Below, piece after piece: positions 1 to 11,549 of a DNA stretch of 64,000 nt (position 1 is its first letter; each line of letters opens with the position of its first letter). Both the position numbers and the translations under genes were made by a program. The notes under the pieces are model-generated. The model ran no database searches, had not been told where the DNA came from, and saw only the letters and a program-made list of their open reading frames with translations. Where the stretch lies: the NCBI GenBank assembly GCA_030867875.1, contig JAOWCC010001634.1:97443321-97507320 (forward strand), in the 5' to 3' direction. The DNA is from Actinernus sp. WN-2022 (taxonomy: Eukaryota; Cnidaria; Anthozoa; Actiniaria; Actinernidae).

Positions 1-199
1 ATCAGGTGATTGCTTTCGAATTTGATTGGTTAGTTATCCATGATTGTGTCTACTTTTCCTCGTGATTGGTTAAGTAAAATCAATCAGGAATTACTTCAGT
101 TCGTGACTGGTTCATTGCATTTTTATTTGCTCCTGTGATTGGCTCAGGTTCTCAATCGAAAACCGCTGTAATTTTATACATGTATATCATTTGTTTCAG

Positions 200-347
200 A
201 CATTTACTGCAAACGTCGACTACAGTACCGTGAAGAAAAACACATTTCGTGACACTTTTGTCACGCAATACCTGAGAATCTACCCAATCACGTACAATAA
301 GGACATGTGCATTCGCGTCGAAGTATATGGCTGTGAGGACGGCAAAG
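200..347 (+). CDS. Exon: C-terminal part of a discoidin (F5/8 type C) domain
   Basis: The exon starts after the acceptor TTGTTTCAG and ends at the donor AAAG|GTATGT. It reads in phase 0 and leaves one base (phase 1). The translation ends in the typical finish of a discoidin fold: a QYLRIYPITY strand, then IRVEVYGC with the terminal cysteine. The family pattern is RyvRI.P..w....RvEl.GC. Only about 49 residues are here; the first two thirds of the domain must lie on earlier exons outside the window. Discoidin domains bind glycans or phospholipids on cell surfaces. The phase-1 donor fits the CUB exon at 1787. A short exon carrying a partial domain makes this slightly less certain than the CUB exon. 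Confidence 0.78.
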
Positions 348-1324
348 GTATGTGTGATCAACTTAACGGGCCCCTGTCAACCCGTGTCCTTTGCGCACAT
401 CAAGCTACCAGTCTCCTTTCCTGATTACCGTACGTACTTTTTCAAATCCTTCTCACTAGAGTTGAGGAGCTCAAACTACCGGTATAAAACTGAATTTTGG
501 GTAGACGGCCTTTTTCTGGGGACATCAAAACATGGAGGCTGAGATGACCACTTTAACATAGTAACTGATGATATCTGTAGTTCACCAAAATAATATTCTC
601 CTTCCCAAGTCGTCGTGACCCGAGAACCACTTTAATTCGCTCCTCAGCAATACAATAGGAACTTAAAGATTTCGCAATGCGCGCCTGGTGTGGGCAGCAA
701 ACCTATTAACCCCGCAATTCATGTCGTCACGTTTTTTTGCACTAGAATGGCTTCCCAAATGAATGAAACGACTTCTTGTTTTGTCAGACGGATGTCTTCA
801 AGTCCCTTTTAAAAACTACCCATTCCCAGCCCTCTTCATTCTTCGGCCTCCTCGCGTACCAAGGCTTCTGATTAAAGGAAATATTCGGAGGACTGTCAAA
901 AGAAAACCCTACTTTGTGGCTTTGGAAATACGCTGTCAGGAAACTGTTCGCTCGCGTAAACAGATAATCCGTGGAAAAATATCAGTGCTTATAATCAACA
1001 AAATATCTGGATTCTGATTGGTGAATAACGAGTGCACAAAAAGGTGCACGCTCAAGGAATGTTTTCTCAGTATATTATCAATAAAAATCGCATGAACTGC
1101 TCGTGCTATACTTGATATATAGGCACTGCATATAATTTTGAAAGTTTTAAAATTGCACTCGCGTAAAGGGCAGTTGGTATGTACTGTTAGTATGTACTGT
1201 TAGTAAAACCAATTTATATTAGCATTTCTATTGATGGCGCAATTTCCTTTGATCCTTTATCCTTGTACCTGCGTTCTCAGCAGTAATCATACACTAACAC
1301 TTTATAAACTGTTTCCTCACGCAC

Positions 1325-1588
1325 AATACTCCAGTTTCGTATTCGAAAATTACCGCTGAATGCAATGAGTACAGACGCATGTTCGCAGGGTTAGCCTCAT
1401 TCTGAAGTTAAACATTCATAAATGCCAATGAGAAGGTGGGCTATTCACAATACTTGTTGTAGTTTCAAATTTTGCACATTCTCGCTGGTATTAAAGAATG
1501 TTTAACTTCAGAATGAGACTAACCCTGCGTACATGCGTCTGTACTCATTGCATTCAGCGGTAATTTTCGAATACGAAACTGGAGTATT
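1325..1588. repeat. Inverted repeat (foldback), arms about 94 bp
   Basis: Bases 1325-1418 (starting AATACTCCAGTTTCGTATTC) reappear as the reverse complement at 1495-1588, with a spacer of about 76 bp. A few mismatches separate the arms. It sits directly upstream of the hammerhead-like motif and is probably part of the same mobile element. Confidence 0.85.
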
Positions 1589-1597
1589 CCCTCATTT

Positions 1598-1631
1598 GCT
1601 CTGACGAAGGGCTATCGCTCGAAACATCAGC
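1598..1631 (+). ncRNA. Hammerhead ribozyme-like core in a Penelope-like fragment
   Basis: The sequence contains CTGACGA (1601-1607), a short stem II with GGGC pairing GCTC across a TATC loop, then GAAAC (1621-1625) and ATC. Flanking GCT (1598-1600) and AGC (1629-1631) can pair as a minimal stem I. This order, CUGANGA / stem II / GAAA / short stem III / UH, is the hammerhead core. Penelope-like retroelements of cnidarians and other animals are known to carry hammerheads with very short stem III that act as dimers. The usual G of stem III is an A here, so this copy may be inactive. The following CGCCGACGCAG..CACTAGTTT stretch resembles what I recall of Penelope-like terminal repeats. Confidence 0.45.
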
Positions 1632-1786
1632 CGCTACTTGCTTAGCTTAATGAAAATTCAGTTGATTATAACAATCAGTTTATCTTACTCGCCGACGCAG
1701 ATCAACACTAGTTTTTACAGGAACTAGTCACCCTTAGTAAAACCAAGTTTATGACTGCAACTGTAATTTGATGCCTTCGTTTGCAG

Positions 1787-2149
1787 ATTCCTGCAGCCAT
1801 TTTGCAACACAGTCTGCGGGAGAGTTCACCTCCCTACATTACCCCAGCCTCTACCCCAAGGGAACAGATTGCACTTGGATTGTCTCACTGCCTGACAAAT
1901 CCAAACGTGCTGCCCTTATATTTAAAGACTTTGACGTACAGGACGGCCAGACATGGGGTTGCCGTGGAGATCACGTTACGGTGCTAGACGGACCGCTCGA
2001 CACTTCCAACGCTATCGGATCGTTTTGTAATGGGCAACCTTTGCCCGTTGTCAAGACAACAGGGAGCGTATTTAGGGTGCAGTTTCATTCTGATAGTGGC
2101 AGTGTTCCTAGGAAAGGATTCCAGGCGAAATTCGTGTCCTTTACGCCAG
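1787..2149 (+). CDS. Exon: CUB domain
   Basis: A single 363-nt phase 1-1 exon encodes a complete CUB domain of about 120 residues. It opens with DSCSHF and carries the HYPSLYPKGTDCTW signature (CUB consensus YP..YP....C.W). The second cysteine pair lies in GCRGDHV and FCNGQ, giving the four-cysteine CUB pattern. It ends with the usual GFxAKFVSF strand. The acceptor is CGTTTGCAG|AT and the donor CCAG|GTAATG. CUB domains are extracellular beta-sandwich interaction modules; some bind calcium through conserved acidic residues. Here the acidic site is only partly recognisable (DFDVQDG, DHVTVLDG). Being one symmetric exon, the module could be skipped without a frameshift. Confidence 0.93.
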
Positions 2150-4621
2150 GTAATGATCCTGTACTTTTGTAGGTCATGTGGGGGTAATTTTTATCTTCTC
2201 GCGATACAATGACGTCACAAAGACCCTCAAAACTATACAAATACCAAAACGTTGAGCTTCCCTTCTTAGTCTGAAATATAGGAGATAATGGGCCTCTTGC
2301 AGGAATGCAATCACGTGGTTGTACTGGGGGAGCAGAAAAACCTTAATTCATATATTTAAAGGCACTTATACGAGATCGGTAGTGTTCTCAGCAAAACCTG
2401 TTTGTTAATGCTATTTTCCACCTCCAATCGATTGTCGATCTTTCTAAAACAGCGTTTTTAAAGATAGCTCCAAAACTATTAATAATTCATGAAGCAAAAA
2501 CAAAAGAAATGAATGTTTAATGAGTGTTTCTAAATCTGATATAGATACGGTCCTCATTTACATAAACTTCGATTTTCTCCGCCGAAATAGGTCGTATCGC
2601 CAAAATAACTGAATTACATGACTCTATACATCGACGTTTTTGAAGCCGTTCAATAAACTTGCAGCGGTGTTTAATAACATCTACAAAAGCTCGTGTTTGT
2701 AAATCTGGTAAAATACCCGCTGCTCGTACTTGCCATCCAGCATCCAGAAGTATGACTGTTTACTGCAAAAGCCCTATCGAGGCTAAGCCCCATTGAAATG
2801 AGAACAAAAGTGAATGAGGATCGATAATTGCCGTTCTTTAGGCTTTTCCCCATTTAACCAATAGATCCTTTGCATGTGACGTCATCAAAATTCTAAAATC
2901 TAAAATATGAGATATATGAAGCTGTTCTTTTAATATGATTTAGATATCGGTATTCTCAGTATTCTTCGAAACATTTACGTCGATACCGTGATTTGTTTTT
3001 GAGTTACAGTACTTTGAATTTTGTGACAGCCCAGATCAGCGTGTTTCCTAAATGTCATGGAAATCCATATATTTCGGCCAATTTCAAATTTTAGACTTGA
3101 TAAACCTTTAAAAGTGATATCTAAAGTGTTTTGAAGTGAATGCTAACCATATTGATGGGGAAAACAGCTTTATTTGTAGAGTACGTTTTTGGCCGCCATC
3201 TTGGTGTACTAAAGCTGTACACCAACATGGCCGCCGCATACTAATTACACTAAATTGTTCGAATAGTATTATTTGGCCGACAGCTCGGTTACGAAGTACT
3301 CTATTGCTCCAAAATGTCGGTCATTTCTATATTTTTACCTGCTCTATACACAGCATTAAAAATATTTTACTAATAAGTTTTTTCTTGAGGCAATTTTTTT
3401 GTGACGTTTTTTTGTGACGTCAATGCAAACGATCAATTGCTCGTTTTCACGTGACGTCTCGCCGCCATATTGGTTGACATTAATATAATATTGCTCCTTG
3501 GTTTCTCTTGTTAGGTCAACCAAAATGTCTACCACGTCTTTGTTATCTGAATCACTGGAGATTTATTGCAAATTAACCAGCAATTCTGGTCACTAAATCT
3601 CTTTATTAGGCTTTATATTACTTTGGTATAAAGGTATTGTAACCAGATATCACTTTCTTCAGTTGAGTCTGGTAATAGAGATACAGTTTGACAAGTAGTA
3701 TTTAGTCGTTTAGTAGACATCGGCAACCATGCAAGGAAAGAAATGAAAATAGGGTTTAGGTTCTTCAGATAAAGACATTTGAGACTGGCTCTTCGATTCC
3801 TCTATCGCTCGCCATTCGTGATCCTCAATATCTTTATAGTGGCTTCGCAAAAAGTGAATCTAATAGCTAGATCTTACATGAAACAATAGCTGTTGAGATC
3901 ACTTCTAAAGAATCCTCCATCTTGAAAGAATTCAAGAATTACTCGTATTGTAAAGTTTGAGGGATGCAACATAAGTTAAAAGTTATCATTTGTAATTTGT
4001 CAATTTTAAAGACTATGCCCCCCCCCCCCTAGATTAGTTAATGCTACCTGCGGGCCAGTCATGTATATATTATTTTAATGAACAAAATAAAATGTAAATG
4101 TGGCAAAGTTATCAGGGTTGAAAATGAAGACTGTATGGAATTTACCAACCAGGCCTGACTCGTTATTGTTTTTCTTTTGAACTTCCAATAAAGCAGCAAT
4201 TCAAATTTTCAACATTTTAAAGGGGCTGTGTCACGGTAAGACTTTACATTCGTTTTTCCGGGCCGGAAAGAGCTATTTCCACCGATTTTGATATGAACTA
4301 ACGAACCTCTCGGCCATGTGGGATGCTTAAAATCAAAGCAAATATGCAAAAATGACTAACAAACAGTGTATATAAACAGTCTCCAGGGAAAATATTGAAA
4401 ATCCTTTCAATCAAGCATTGAGGGAGGGAAGTTTAACTGTTTGTATCCAATTAACAGCCACCAAACGAGCGATTACTCGAACATGCGCAGTACCATGACA
4501 TAGCCCCTTTAATGTTAGCATGCACACTCTGATGTACTTTTACGATGGAGATATCTGCTTTTTAGATAAAGTTGAATTATATAATTGTGACAATAAGTCG
4601 TGCTCTATCCTGCTCTCTCAG
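2150..4621 (+). other. Intron with dispersed repeats
   Basis: No exon was found. Bases 2300-2460 are a reverse-strand copy of the dispersed family also seen at 18585-18715, 24285-24445, 38890-39010, 41520-41640 and 44990-45215. Bases 2470-2635 match 22146-22305 in the opposite orientation. Bases 3191-3235 form a palindrome (GGCCGCCATCTTGGTGTA and its complement). A MITE lies at 4217-4512. A C run lies at 4019-4029. The rest is plain AT-rich sequence. Confidence 0.6.
4217..4512 (-). mobile_element. MITE with TTAAAGGGGCT termini
   Basis: The ends are TTAAAGGGGCTGTGTCACGG and the complementary CATAGCCCCTTTAA. The whole element matches 44553-44847 in reverse orientation, including the shared TATATAAACAGTCTCC and CATGTGGGATGCTTAAAATC stretches. 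Two full copies with the same ends define it as a small non-autonomous DNA transposon. I see no coding sequence in it. Confidence 0.8.
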
Positions 4622-4933
4622 GGGTGGACGACGTGCGTGCTAGTATGGAATGCAAGGGGTCTTCTGTATCACTGAACTGCTCCTCCTCCTCAAAGTCAAT
4701 CCAGATCTTCCACGCATTCTACGGTGCATTCCCCTACTCAGCTAACTGTGGCAGTTCGGGATCGGATAGATCCTGCATAGCCAGCAATACCGTGACTCGC
4801 ATGACGTCACTATGTGAACACTACAAGGTGTGTAAGGTGAAGGTAGAAGGGCCTGACTTTGATGTTACGTGTGCGGCTGGTATCAAGCCTCGTTTGGATG
4901 TTTACTACCAGTGTACTGGAACGATTATAAAAA
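4622..4933 (+). CDS. Exon: SUEL / rhamnose-binding lectin-type domain
   Basis: This 312-nt phase 1-1 exon follows the acceptor CTCTCTCAG and ends at A|GTAAGT. Its translation of about 104 residues has the SUEL (Gal_Lectin) layout: a first beta strand with ECKG and SLNC, an IFHAFYGAFPYSANC segment corresponding to the family's I.I..A.YGR motif, a middle cysteine region (DRSCIAS, SLCEHYKVCKVKV), and the ending CAAGIKPRLDVYYQC (family: C.g..K.L.V.Y.C). SUEL domains bind rhamnose or galactose. The YGR arginine is replaced by alanine (YGA) and the DPC motif by DVTC, so sugar binding may be altered. The module is extracellular and precedes the stalk exon. Confidence 0.9.
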
Positions 4934-7223
4934 GTAAGTGCTCATAGGGTTGCTTTTATTTATTCCCCTTTTTGTGAGGCACAGCATCATTCAGCACTAC
5001 CTTAAACCATCAAAGTTTTATCGAAATTCTGCTGATTAAATTTCCGGCTTGTGAAGCGCATTTCAATATGTAAAGGAAATCACATGAACGCGAGTGCTAT
5101 ACCGGATTTTTAGGCACCGAGTTATATTTTGAAAGTTCTAATAATTGTACGAGCCTTTAGCAGTTCATGTCATGTTTTGTTTATAATTACTGAGTAAACA
5201 TTTGCTGAGAGCATACGACTGTGCACTGAATACCCTTTAGATGCCGTCGTCATTGACCAATCAGAATCCAGATATTTTGTCGAGTATGTTATAAATTCAT
5301 TTCGGTATATACAACACGGGAACCTACATAGATCATGCAATTTGATTGGATCGCTATCTCGGAATGTTGAGCAATAGCCACCTACAAAACGCGGGATAAT
5401 TTTTAAACAAAATTGCAGGCGTAAATTCACGTTTCGCGATTGTTTCCGATGCGGAAATTTTAGAAATTCAACAAAATGCAGTGCCCAAAAGCGGGTTCCC
5501 GTGTTGTATATACTGAAACAATTATTCGCCTCAGGCTCAGTCAAAATTGGTGAATATACATAATTTGCACTATATGAGCTTTGTAAATGATATCATCGAC
5601 CCTGCGCATCCGAAGATGTGTAAATGAATAACTATTTTAATGGTAACTTCAGCGCAGACAAGCACTAGTTTTTATTTTATTTCACAGGATCTAGTAATCT
5701 ATTGTACGCAAAATAAACTCGAATTAAATGATCTAATATATTTGCGGCTTTGTAACACTGGTTACAGAGGTTATAGTAAATAAAATATTTGTTATAGCAG
5801 TGGTTTGACTGAAACAGAATTGTTCTCACTATTGAAAGCTGAGCTCTGTTTTAACCATAATTCTTAAACCACTAACTTATCAAAAATCGCCTTTTTATGG
5901 TAAGAAACTGGAGCACATGTATTTGATTTGTGTTGGATTTTGTTCTTGCTTTAAAAACACATAAAAACATAGAAAACTAAATCTACTTTGGCAGAACGCT
6001 GTGAGCTTACTGGCTTGTTAACTTACTAAATAGCTGTAACATACCTTATAAGCTATTATAATACGTTGTTTTACTTATCGAAAAGAAGATGGTTCTCTAT
6101 GTTCTTTAACAAAACATAAGATAGTTCTCCACGTTCTTTAAAACATTAATATTTCTCTGTTGTGCGTCTATATAGAGAAAATAAGTTTTCCAGTTAAAAA
6201 ATAACCGATTCTCCGCTGATAGTGTGGCGGCTAAATTCAGTGCAAATCCATCGAGAAAGATGGCGACTTGTACATTTACCCACAATCCTTTGCGCACGAA
6301 AATCTTTAAATCCGTTATAAAATCGTTGTAGAGGGTTTTATACATTAAAGACAAGCCAGTACAAGTGCTGTTACCAATAAACTGTCATTGCAAAAAACAC
6401 GGGATTTCTACGTGTGTGTTTTACAGTGTTAGGTTCGCAAGAGTTGTACGGTGGATTTCCCCATATCATCACACATACCAAGGAAAAACAATCACCCCTC
6501 CAGCACAACGAAAACACAATGGACTGCAATTAGGAGCCGTTAGTCCAGTTTTTCAATACCAGGGACAGCATGGCAAAACTAATTTATTCTCCATACATAT
6601 ATACATCTGTACATAGCGGAGGTTGTAAGACGGGTTTTCAGATTTTCTGCTAGGTACTTCATATATGGTCTATTATTATTATTATGTCCTCTATATTGTA
6701 TTATACATCCAAACTCAATACTAGAACGAGTCAGAATACACTTGAAAGAAAATTGAGAATTTAGCACAGTTATTAAGTGATATTTTGTAGGGAGGGAGTA
6801 TTTGCGGGGTATTATGCAGTTTAGCCTCGGCAATACATGAAGTACGAACCGATTTTCTCTTCATAAACGCGTAACACAGAAATAAGATATCAGAAGTTAT
6901 TTCTTTCGAATACTTCTTTGTGTAGTGGTCGGGTTGAGTTTAGGGTTGAGTTCTCCTTTAACACTGGACACCAACCCATTACCACAGTATGGGGAAAACC
7001 ATGAAAATTCCGAATTCCACATACACTATGGAAAAATACAAAAGTGTTGGATTTACAGCATTTTTCCATAGCTTGGAAATTGTTTGTTTTTTCAGTGTTA
7101 ATCGTGCAGCCATAAAAATAATTGAACGACCAATTTATTAAACATGTAAAATAAATTACAGTGAAACTTATAAAACATAAAAATCCTAATATTGCATTTA
7201 TATCACTTTTAAATCTTTACTAG
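4934..7223 (+). other. Intron with repeat copies and a small foldback
   Basis: Bases 5060-5690 are a diverged copy of the 1020-1740 repeat. Within it, 5296-5324 and 5493-5520 are inverted copies (GGTATATACAACACGGGAAC and complement). A microsatellite of ATT units lies near 6670. A possible alternative exon starts at 6427 (see findings). The remainder shows nothing recognisable. Confidence 0.5.
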
Positions 7224-7620
7224 CGATGGCACCGGTCACCACTACAGCACCGCCAAGCACTCGCCAATCTACTGCAGCCACTGCTAACAACACTAAACTC
7301 ACTACCACAGCAATAACAATAACCATTAACCCTCCTTCTACTAACTTATCCTCACGTAATACAGACATCGCAACCACAGCTCCAGTACAACTTACGACAG
7401 CCCAACCTACAAGACCTAATCCCCCCGTTACTAAGAGTAACCCAACAGAAAGGATTAACAGAAGTACTAGCTCGACTCCTACTGATCTGGGGGGTGCAGG
7501 TGAGAAAGGAGCCAGGACGGACGGTCGAGAGAGCAGTGGTTTAGTGATTGGCATCGTGATAGCTGCTGTCTGTATAATCATTCTGGTAGTCGTGGGTTTA
7601 CTCTGTTTCGTGTACAAGAG
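7224..7620 (+). CDS. Exon: Ser/Thr/Pro-rich stalk, transmembrane helix and membrane-proximal tail
   Basis: The exon follows the acceptor TTTACTAG and ends at the donor AAGAG|GTATTG. It enters in phase 1 and leaves in phase 2, where the gene switches from extracellular to cytoplasmic exons. The first roughly 105 residues are rich in Thr, Ser and Pro with several N-x-S/T sites (NNT, NLS, NRS), as in an O-glycosylated stalk. A strongly hydrophobic segment follows (GLVIGIVIAAVCIIILVVVG then LLCFVY) and ends in Lys-Arg, a stop-transfer signal for type I topology. There is no domain here beyond the membrane anchor. The alternative reading on the opposite strand is a shadow of the biased composition. 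Confidence 0.87.
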
Positions 7621-7824
7621 GTATTGTTCTTTATTTTTAGTTTATTTTGCGTTTTTACACGACGTTATCGCCGTCATCTTGGTTGACGTAAACAAATGAT
7701 TCGTCGTTAGCTTCTCTTGTTAGTCTTTGACTGAATTTCTGGGGATATTTTTGAAAAGCAAAAGGAAGGTTTTATTTATAACTTGGCTTATTTTATGCAA
7801 GACTTTGCAAAACATAAAAAGCAT

Positions 7825-7968
7825 ATAGGCCATTTTGACGATGTTGCGCGCGCAGCTAGAACAATAGCTATCTGTTTTAAATAACAAAAACTGGTGAACC
7901 AGAACGAGTCTTAGCAGCTCGCGTCTATTGTTCTACTGATGTGTGCGCAACATCGTCAAAATAGGCTA
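7825..7968. mobile_element. Palindromic MITE
   Basis: The ends ATAGGCCATTTTGACGATGT and its near-complement (ACATCGTCAAAATAGGCTAT) bracket about 144 bp. The arms continue inward through a GCGC-rich stretch and TAGAACAATA. It lies just upstream of the 140-bp array. Confidence 0.75.
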
Positions 7969-7980
7969 TTACCATGTAGA

Positions 7981-8625
7981 AGTTTGGTAACAATGGTATC
8001 AGAGTGAGGCCAGTTGTACCAAAGATTACAATAATGGAGTCGGTCAGAAATGTCTTAGTTTCTGTCATACAACACAGTCTGCCATGTACCTTATTCATAC
8101 CTCATGCCCACGTGGTAAGAAGTCTGGTAACAATGGTATCAGAGCGAGGCCAGTTGTACCAAAGATTACAATAATGGAGTCGGTCAGAAATGTCTTAGTT
8201 TCTGTCATACAACACAGTCTGCCATGTACCTTATTCATACCTCATGCCCACGTGGTAAGAAGTCTGGTAACAATGGTATCAGAGTGAGGCCAGTTGTACC
8301 AAAGATTACAATAATGGAGTCGGTCAGAAATGTCTTAGTTTCTGTCATACAACACAGTCTGCCATGTACCTTATTCATACCTCATGCCCACGTGGTAAGA
8401 AGTCTGGTAACAATGGTATCAGAGTGAGGCCAGTTGTACCAAAGATTACAATAATGGAGTCGGTCAGAAATGTCTTAGTTTCTGTCATACAACACAGTCT
8501 GCCATGTACCTTATTCATATCTCATGCCCACGTGGTAAGAAGTCTGGTAACAATGGTATCAGAGTGAGGCCAGTTGTACCAAAGATTACAATAATGGAGT
8601 CGATCAGAAATGTCTTAGTTTCTGT
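7981..8625 (+). repeat. 140-bp tandem repeat, about 4.6 copies
   Basis: Copies begin at 7981, 8121, 8261, 8401 and 8541, exactly 140 bp apart; the last is cut near 8625. Each starts with (A)GT(T/C)TGGTAACAATGG. Units differ by only a few bases, so the array expanded recently or is kept uniform. The repeated 67-residue open frame in it has no recognisable domain and I do not call it a gene. Confidence 0.97.
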
Positions 8626-8948
8626 TTGACCACACTGTTTTGTTTTGTTGTGTAATAAGGAAATTGATTAACATTATATTCATCCATCGATTATTGTAAT
8701 TTTTTCTCTTCCTGTGATGACAAGCTGGGACATCTGGCCTCGTTTTGATGCCTTTATGAATAAAGTCAATGCGTTGATTGATGACTGGTTTTAAAAAGCA
8801 CATTACATTGTTCTTGAACGAGTATAGTATGCACCAAATTACCACATTTTTTTACAGTGCAATGCTCTGTTGTACGTAACATCTTAGATTTCCTTTTTTC
8901 CCCTTTTCATTAACAAAGAAAACCCTTTTAATTACGGATCCCAATAAC

Positions 8949-8969
8949 GGGGGGGGGGGGGGGGGGGGG
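8949..8969 (+). repeat. Homopolymer G run
   Basis: Twenty-one consecutive G bases. Similar C or G runs occur at 33960-33975, 34045-34058, 36559-36575, 40498-40514 and 42797-42814. Confidence 0.95.
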
Positions 8970-9589
8970 TGACATTTCTAAGAAGGCCAGTTTCGGGAGA
9001 ACAGTAAGCTTCTGCCGAGAATCTAAAAAAATGTCTGGAATCGGGAGGCTAGAGGTTGTATACCGTGAAACTAGAACAACATCGGGACATTGTACAGGTT
9101 TTCTGCTAGCTGTGGTTTCCAAGGGAATAATCGGGACAAATTAAGGAACCTAACGTATTTTAAGAAACATGACACCATTCAAAGAGTAAAGAGTCACGAA
9201 TTATTTTTCGATTTTTAAATTTGTAGTCGTCTTTTTCCAAACCGTAGAAACTAACCATTACGTTGCTGCATTCATTCTTACTTTGAAGACGCCGAAAGGC
9301 CAAGGGTAGTCCTGTTCCAGATGTGACGTATTCAGCCGCCCCGATCTGCCCCGCGTCAGAAACTTCATATCGTGACAACAAAACAGGGTGCGTATAATAT
9401 TGGGGCGGCCTTCAACTCCTCGGAACGTGGAATAGTACTGGCTATCCAAACAATGCCTAACCCTGAAACAATACAAACCCTAACCCTAAAACAATGCAAT
9501 TCTTTTTCAGTGCAGTCCAACTGGGGTCCAATAAAATGCAAGGTTTTGAGAGGTGAAGGGCTGCTGATAATATTTACCGATAGCTTACC

Positions 9590-10148
9590 GATATACACTG
9601 CTAGAATCCGATGCTAGATCTGATGACGTAATCAGCCGATAATCTACCGATACACACTACTAGAATCCGATGCTAGATCTGATGACGTAATCAGCCGATA
9701 ACCTTTCCGATACACACTACTAGAATCCGATGCTAGATCTGATGACTTAATCAGCCGATAACCTACCGATGCACACTACTAGAATCCGATGCTAGATCTG
9801 ATGACGTAATCAGCCGATAATCTACCGATACACACTACTAGATTCCGATGCTAGATCTGATGACGTAATAAGCCGATAATCTACCGATACAAACTACTAG
9901 ATTCCGATGCTAGATCTGATGACGTAATCAGCAGATAGTCTACCGATACAAACTACTAGATTCCGATGCTAGATCTGATGACGTATTCAGCCGATAGTCT
10001 ACCGATACACACTACTAGATTCCGATGCTAGATCTGATGACGTAATCAGCCGATAGTCTACCGATACAAACTACCAGAATCCGATGCTAGATCTGATGAC
10101 GTAATCAGCCGCTAGTCAACCGATACACACTACTAGAATCCGATACTA
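9590..10148 (+). repeat. Minisatellite, about 60-bp unit, about 9 copies
   Basis: The motif GATGCTAGATCTGATGACG recurs near 9610, 9669, 9729, 9788, 9847, 9906, 9965, 10024 and 10083. Units differ by point changes. The array is interrupted at its right end by a TA-flanked element (10149-12165); the remainder of the broken unit continues at 12168 with GATCTGACGTAATCAG. Confidence 0.95.
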
Positions 10149-10744
10149 CAATCGTGGTCAAACGTCTTGGGACACTTAGTATTTTTGAGAGAATTTGTGA
10201 TTTTTCAGAGTTTTTATTTCCCCTCCCCCCAATTCTGTGTTGATCTATAAAAAGTAAAGTCGCCTGTTCAATGAACCAATATCCCAACATTGTCTGGGGG
10301 AGGGGGGGGGGGGAGAGAGATATTGTGACAACGTACTACTCGAATATTGTAGGCAATTGGTCATCACTATGCTAGAAGTAGCCTGCGTCACATCCGAACT
10401 GAACCTTATAGTTAAGTCCGCCTGCGAAACAGTGACATAAAGCTTGTTCAAGACCCCCAACGAAGTACCAGGATATATGTACTCGATTCTGATTGGGTCA
10501 GTTTAATAATGCTCATTCTTACGTTTTCTGACTGGTCATTCAACTGTCACTAGCATTGGAGATTGTTATGACGGGCACAAGCAGTTCATGTCACAGGCCG
10601 CTCGGTTGAAACTGTTCGTTTGCATGTGAGTCAGCTGTGTACTTGGAATTTCTCGCCCTAGACGAGCTCAGTCGTCGTTTCCCTTTATTTTACTATCGGA
10701 GAAGGTTAGGTTTATTTTAATTTCGGGTCAGGTTTTGAAGAACT

Positions 10745-10890
10745 ATGTCAAACACGAATTGGAGTCTTTCATCAGGGGTTCCAAATATTGAGAAAACAAA
10801 TGAAACCCGAGAGGCGTAGCCTCGAGGGTTTTATTGTTTTCGAAATATTTGGAATCCCCTGATGAAAGACGAACAATGAGTGTTTGACAT
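10745..10890. mobile_element. Palindromic MITE
   Basis: ATGTCAAACAC...AGTCTTTCATCAGGGGTTCC is repeated as its complement ending GTGTTTGACAT, with a GAGGCGTAGCCTCGAG palindrome at the centre. A half-copy of the core (GAGAAAACAATTGAAACCCG) is at 32619-32652. Confidence 0.75.
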
Positions 10891-11022
10891 GTCTTCTCAT
10901 GCGAATGCAAAACCGACAATTTACATACGTTTCTTTTCAAACTTCATTAGCAAGTATTGTTTACCATTTGACTGTTGTATCTAATTATTCTTTTTTGATG
11001 GCAGTGATTTCAACTAGCGTAC

Positions 11023-11100
11023 TAGTAGAGTAGTGGACAAGAGTTAGTACAAGCAGTCGGAAGGGTCGTGGTTCGAACTCCAGTGGAGGCAGACTTTTTC
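11023..11100 (+). ncRNA. tRNA-derived SINE head (remnant)
   Basis: An A-box-like GTAGTGGACAAG and a B box GGTTCGAACTC (11070-11080) are spaced as in a tRNA promoter, followed by a T run (11095-11099). No cloverleaf with a paired acceptor stem can be drawn, so it is not a tRNA gene. Similar heads occur at 14108-14212, 49120-49204, 61000-61073, 62096-62150 and 63345-63432. Confidence 0.4.
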
Positions 11101-11549
11101 TTTCTATGTCATTCTTTATTTCTTTACTTCTTCGCTCCTTGTAGTTTATCAGTATGTAATTAGTTAGTGGTTCATGAATATGATGATTAAGAAATATTGA
11201 TCACTAGGGTTGGAAACATGATCAAACACAAGGATTTCACCCGGTATCAAGACCCATGCATGTGACCAAATACAGTTCCTCCATTGGATGACTATCTCAT
11301 GAATTATTAATGAGTTTGAGAAGTAATGTAACCTAATAGGCTGCCCGTGGTTTAGTGCCACATGAAAGGAACTTGCCGAAGACTTTAATAGAATCCGTCA
11401 CTACAAAATGCTCGTTCGAGGAACACACAAACAAATCTCCCATGCAGCTTGGAAAGATCTAGTATGTGCCACATGTGAACTCAATTCCGGTCAACTGCTC
11501 TTGTTCTAGCAAACGAATCTCGATTTCAAACTGATATTGTACAGATATA

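Larger units (their letters stand above)
348..1786 (+). other. Intron with palindromic and Penelope-like repeat material
   Basis: No exon was found here. Bases 348-1020 show nothing I recognise. From about 1020 to 1740 there is a repeat that recurs, diverged, at 5060-5690 (shared stretches near CATGAAC..GAG/CGTGCTATAC and CACTAGTTTTTA). It includes the inverted repeat at 1325-1588 and the hammerhead-like motif at 1598-1631. Confidence 0.6.

Noticed and set aside
7198..7617. 139-codon minus-strand frame opposite the stalk exon
   Set aside because: It mirrors the Thr-rich low-complexity stalk; the plus-strand reading has splice sites and a TM helix.
8084..8567. Three near-identical 67-codon frames
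   Set aside because: They are the same frame in each 140-bp satellite unit; no family resemblance.
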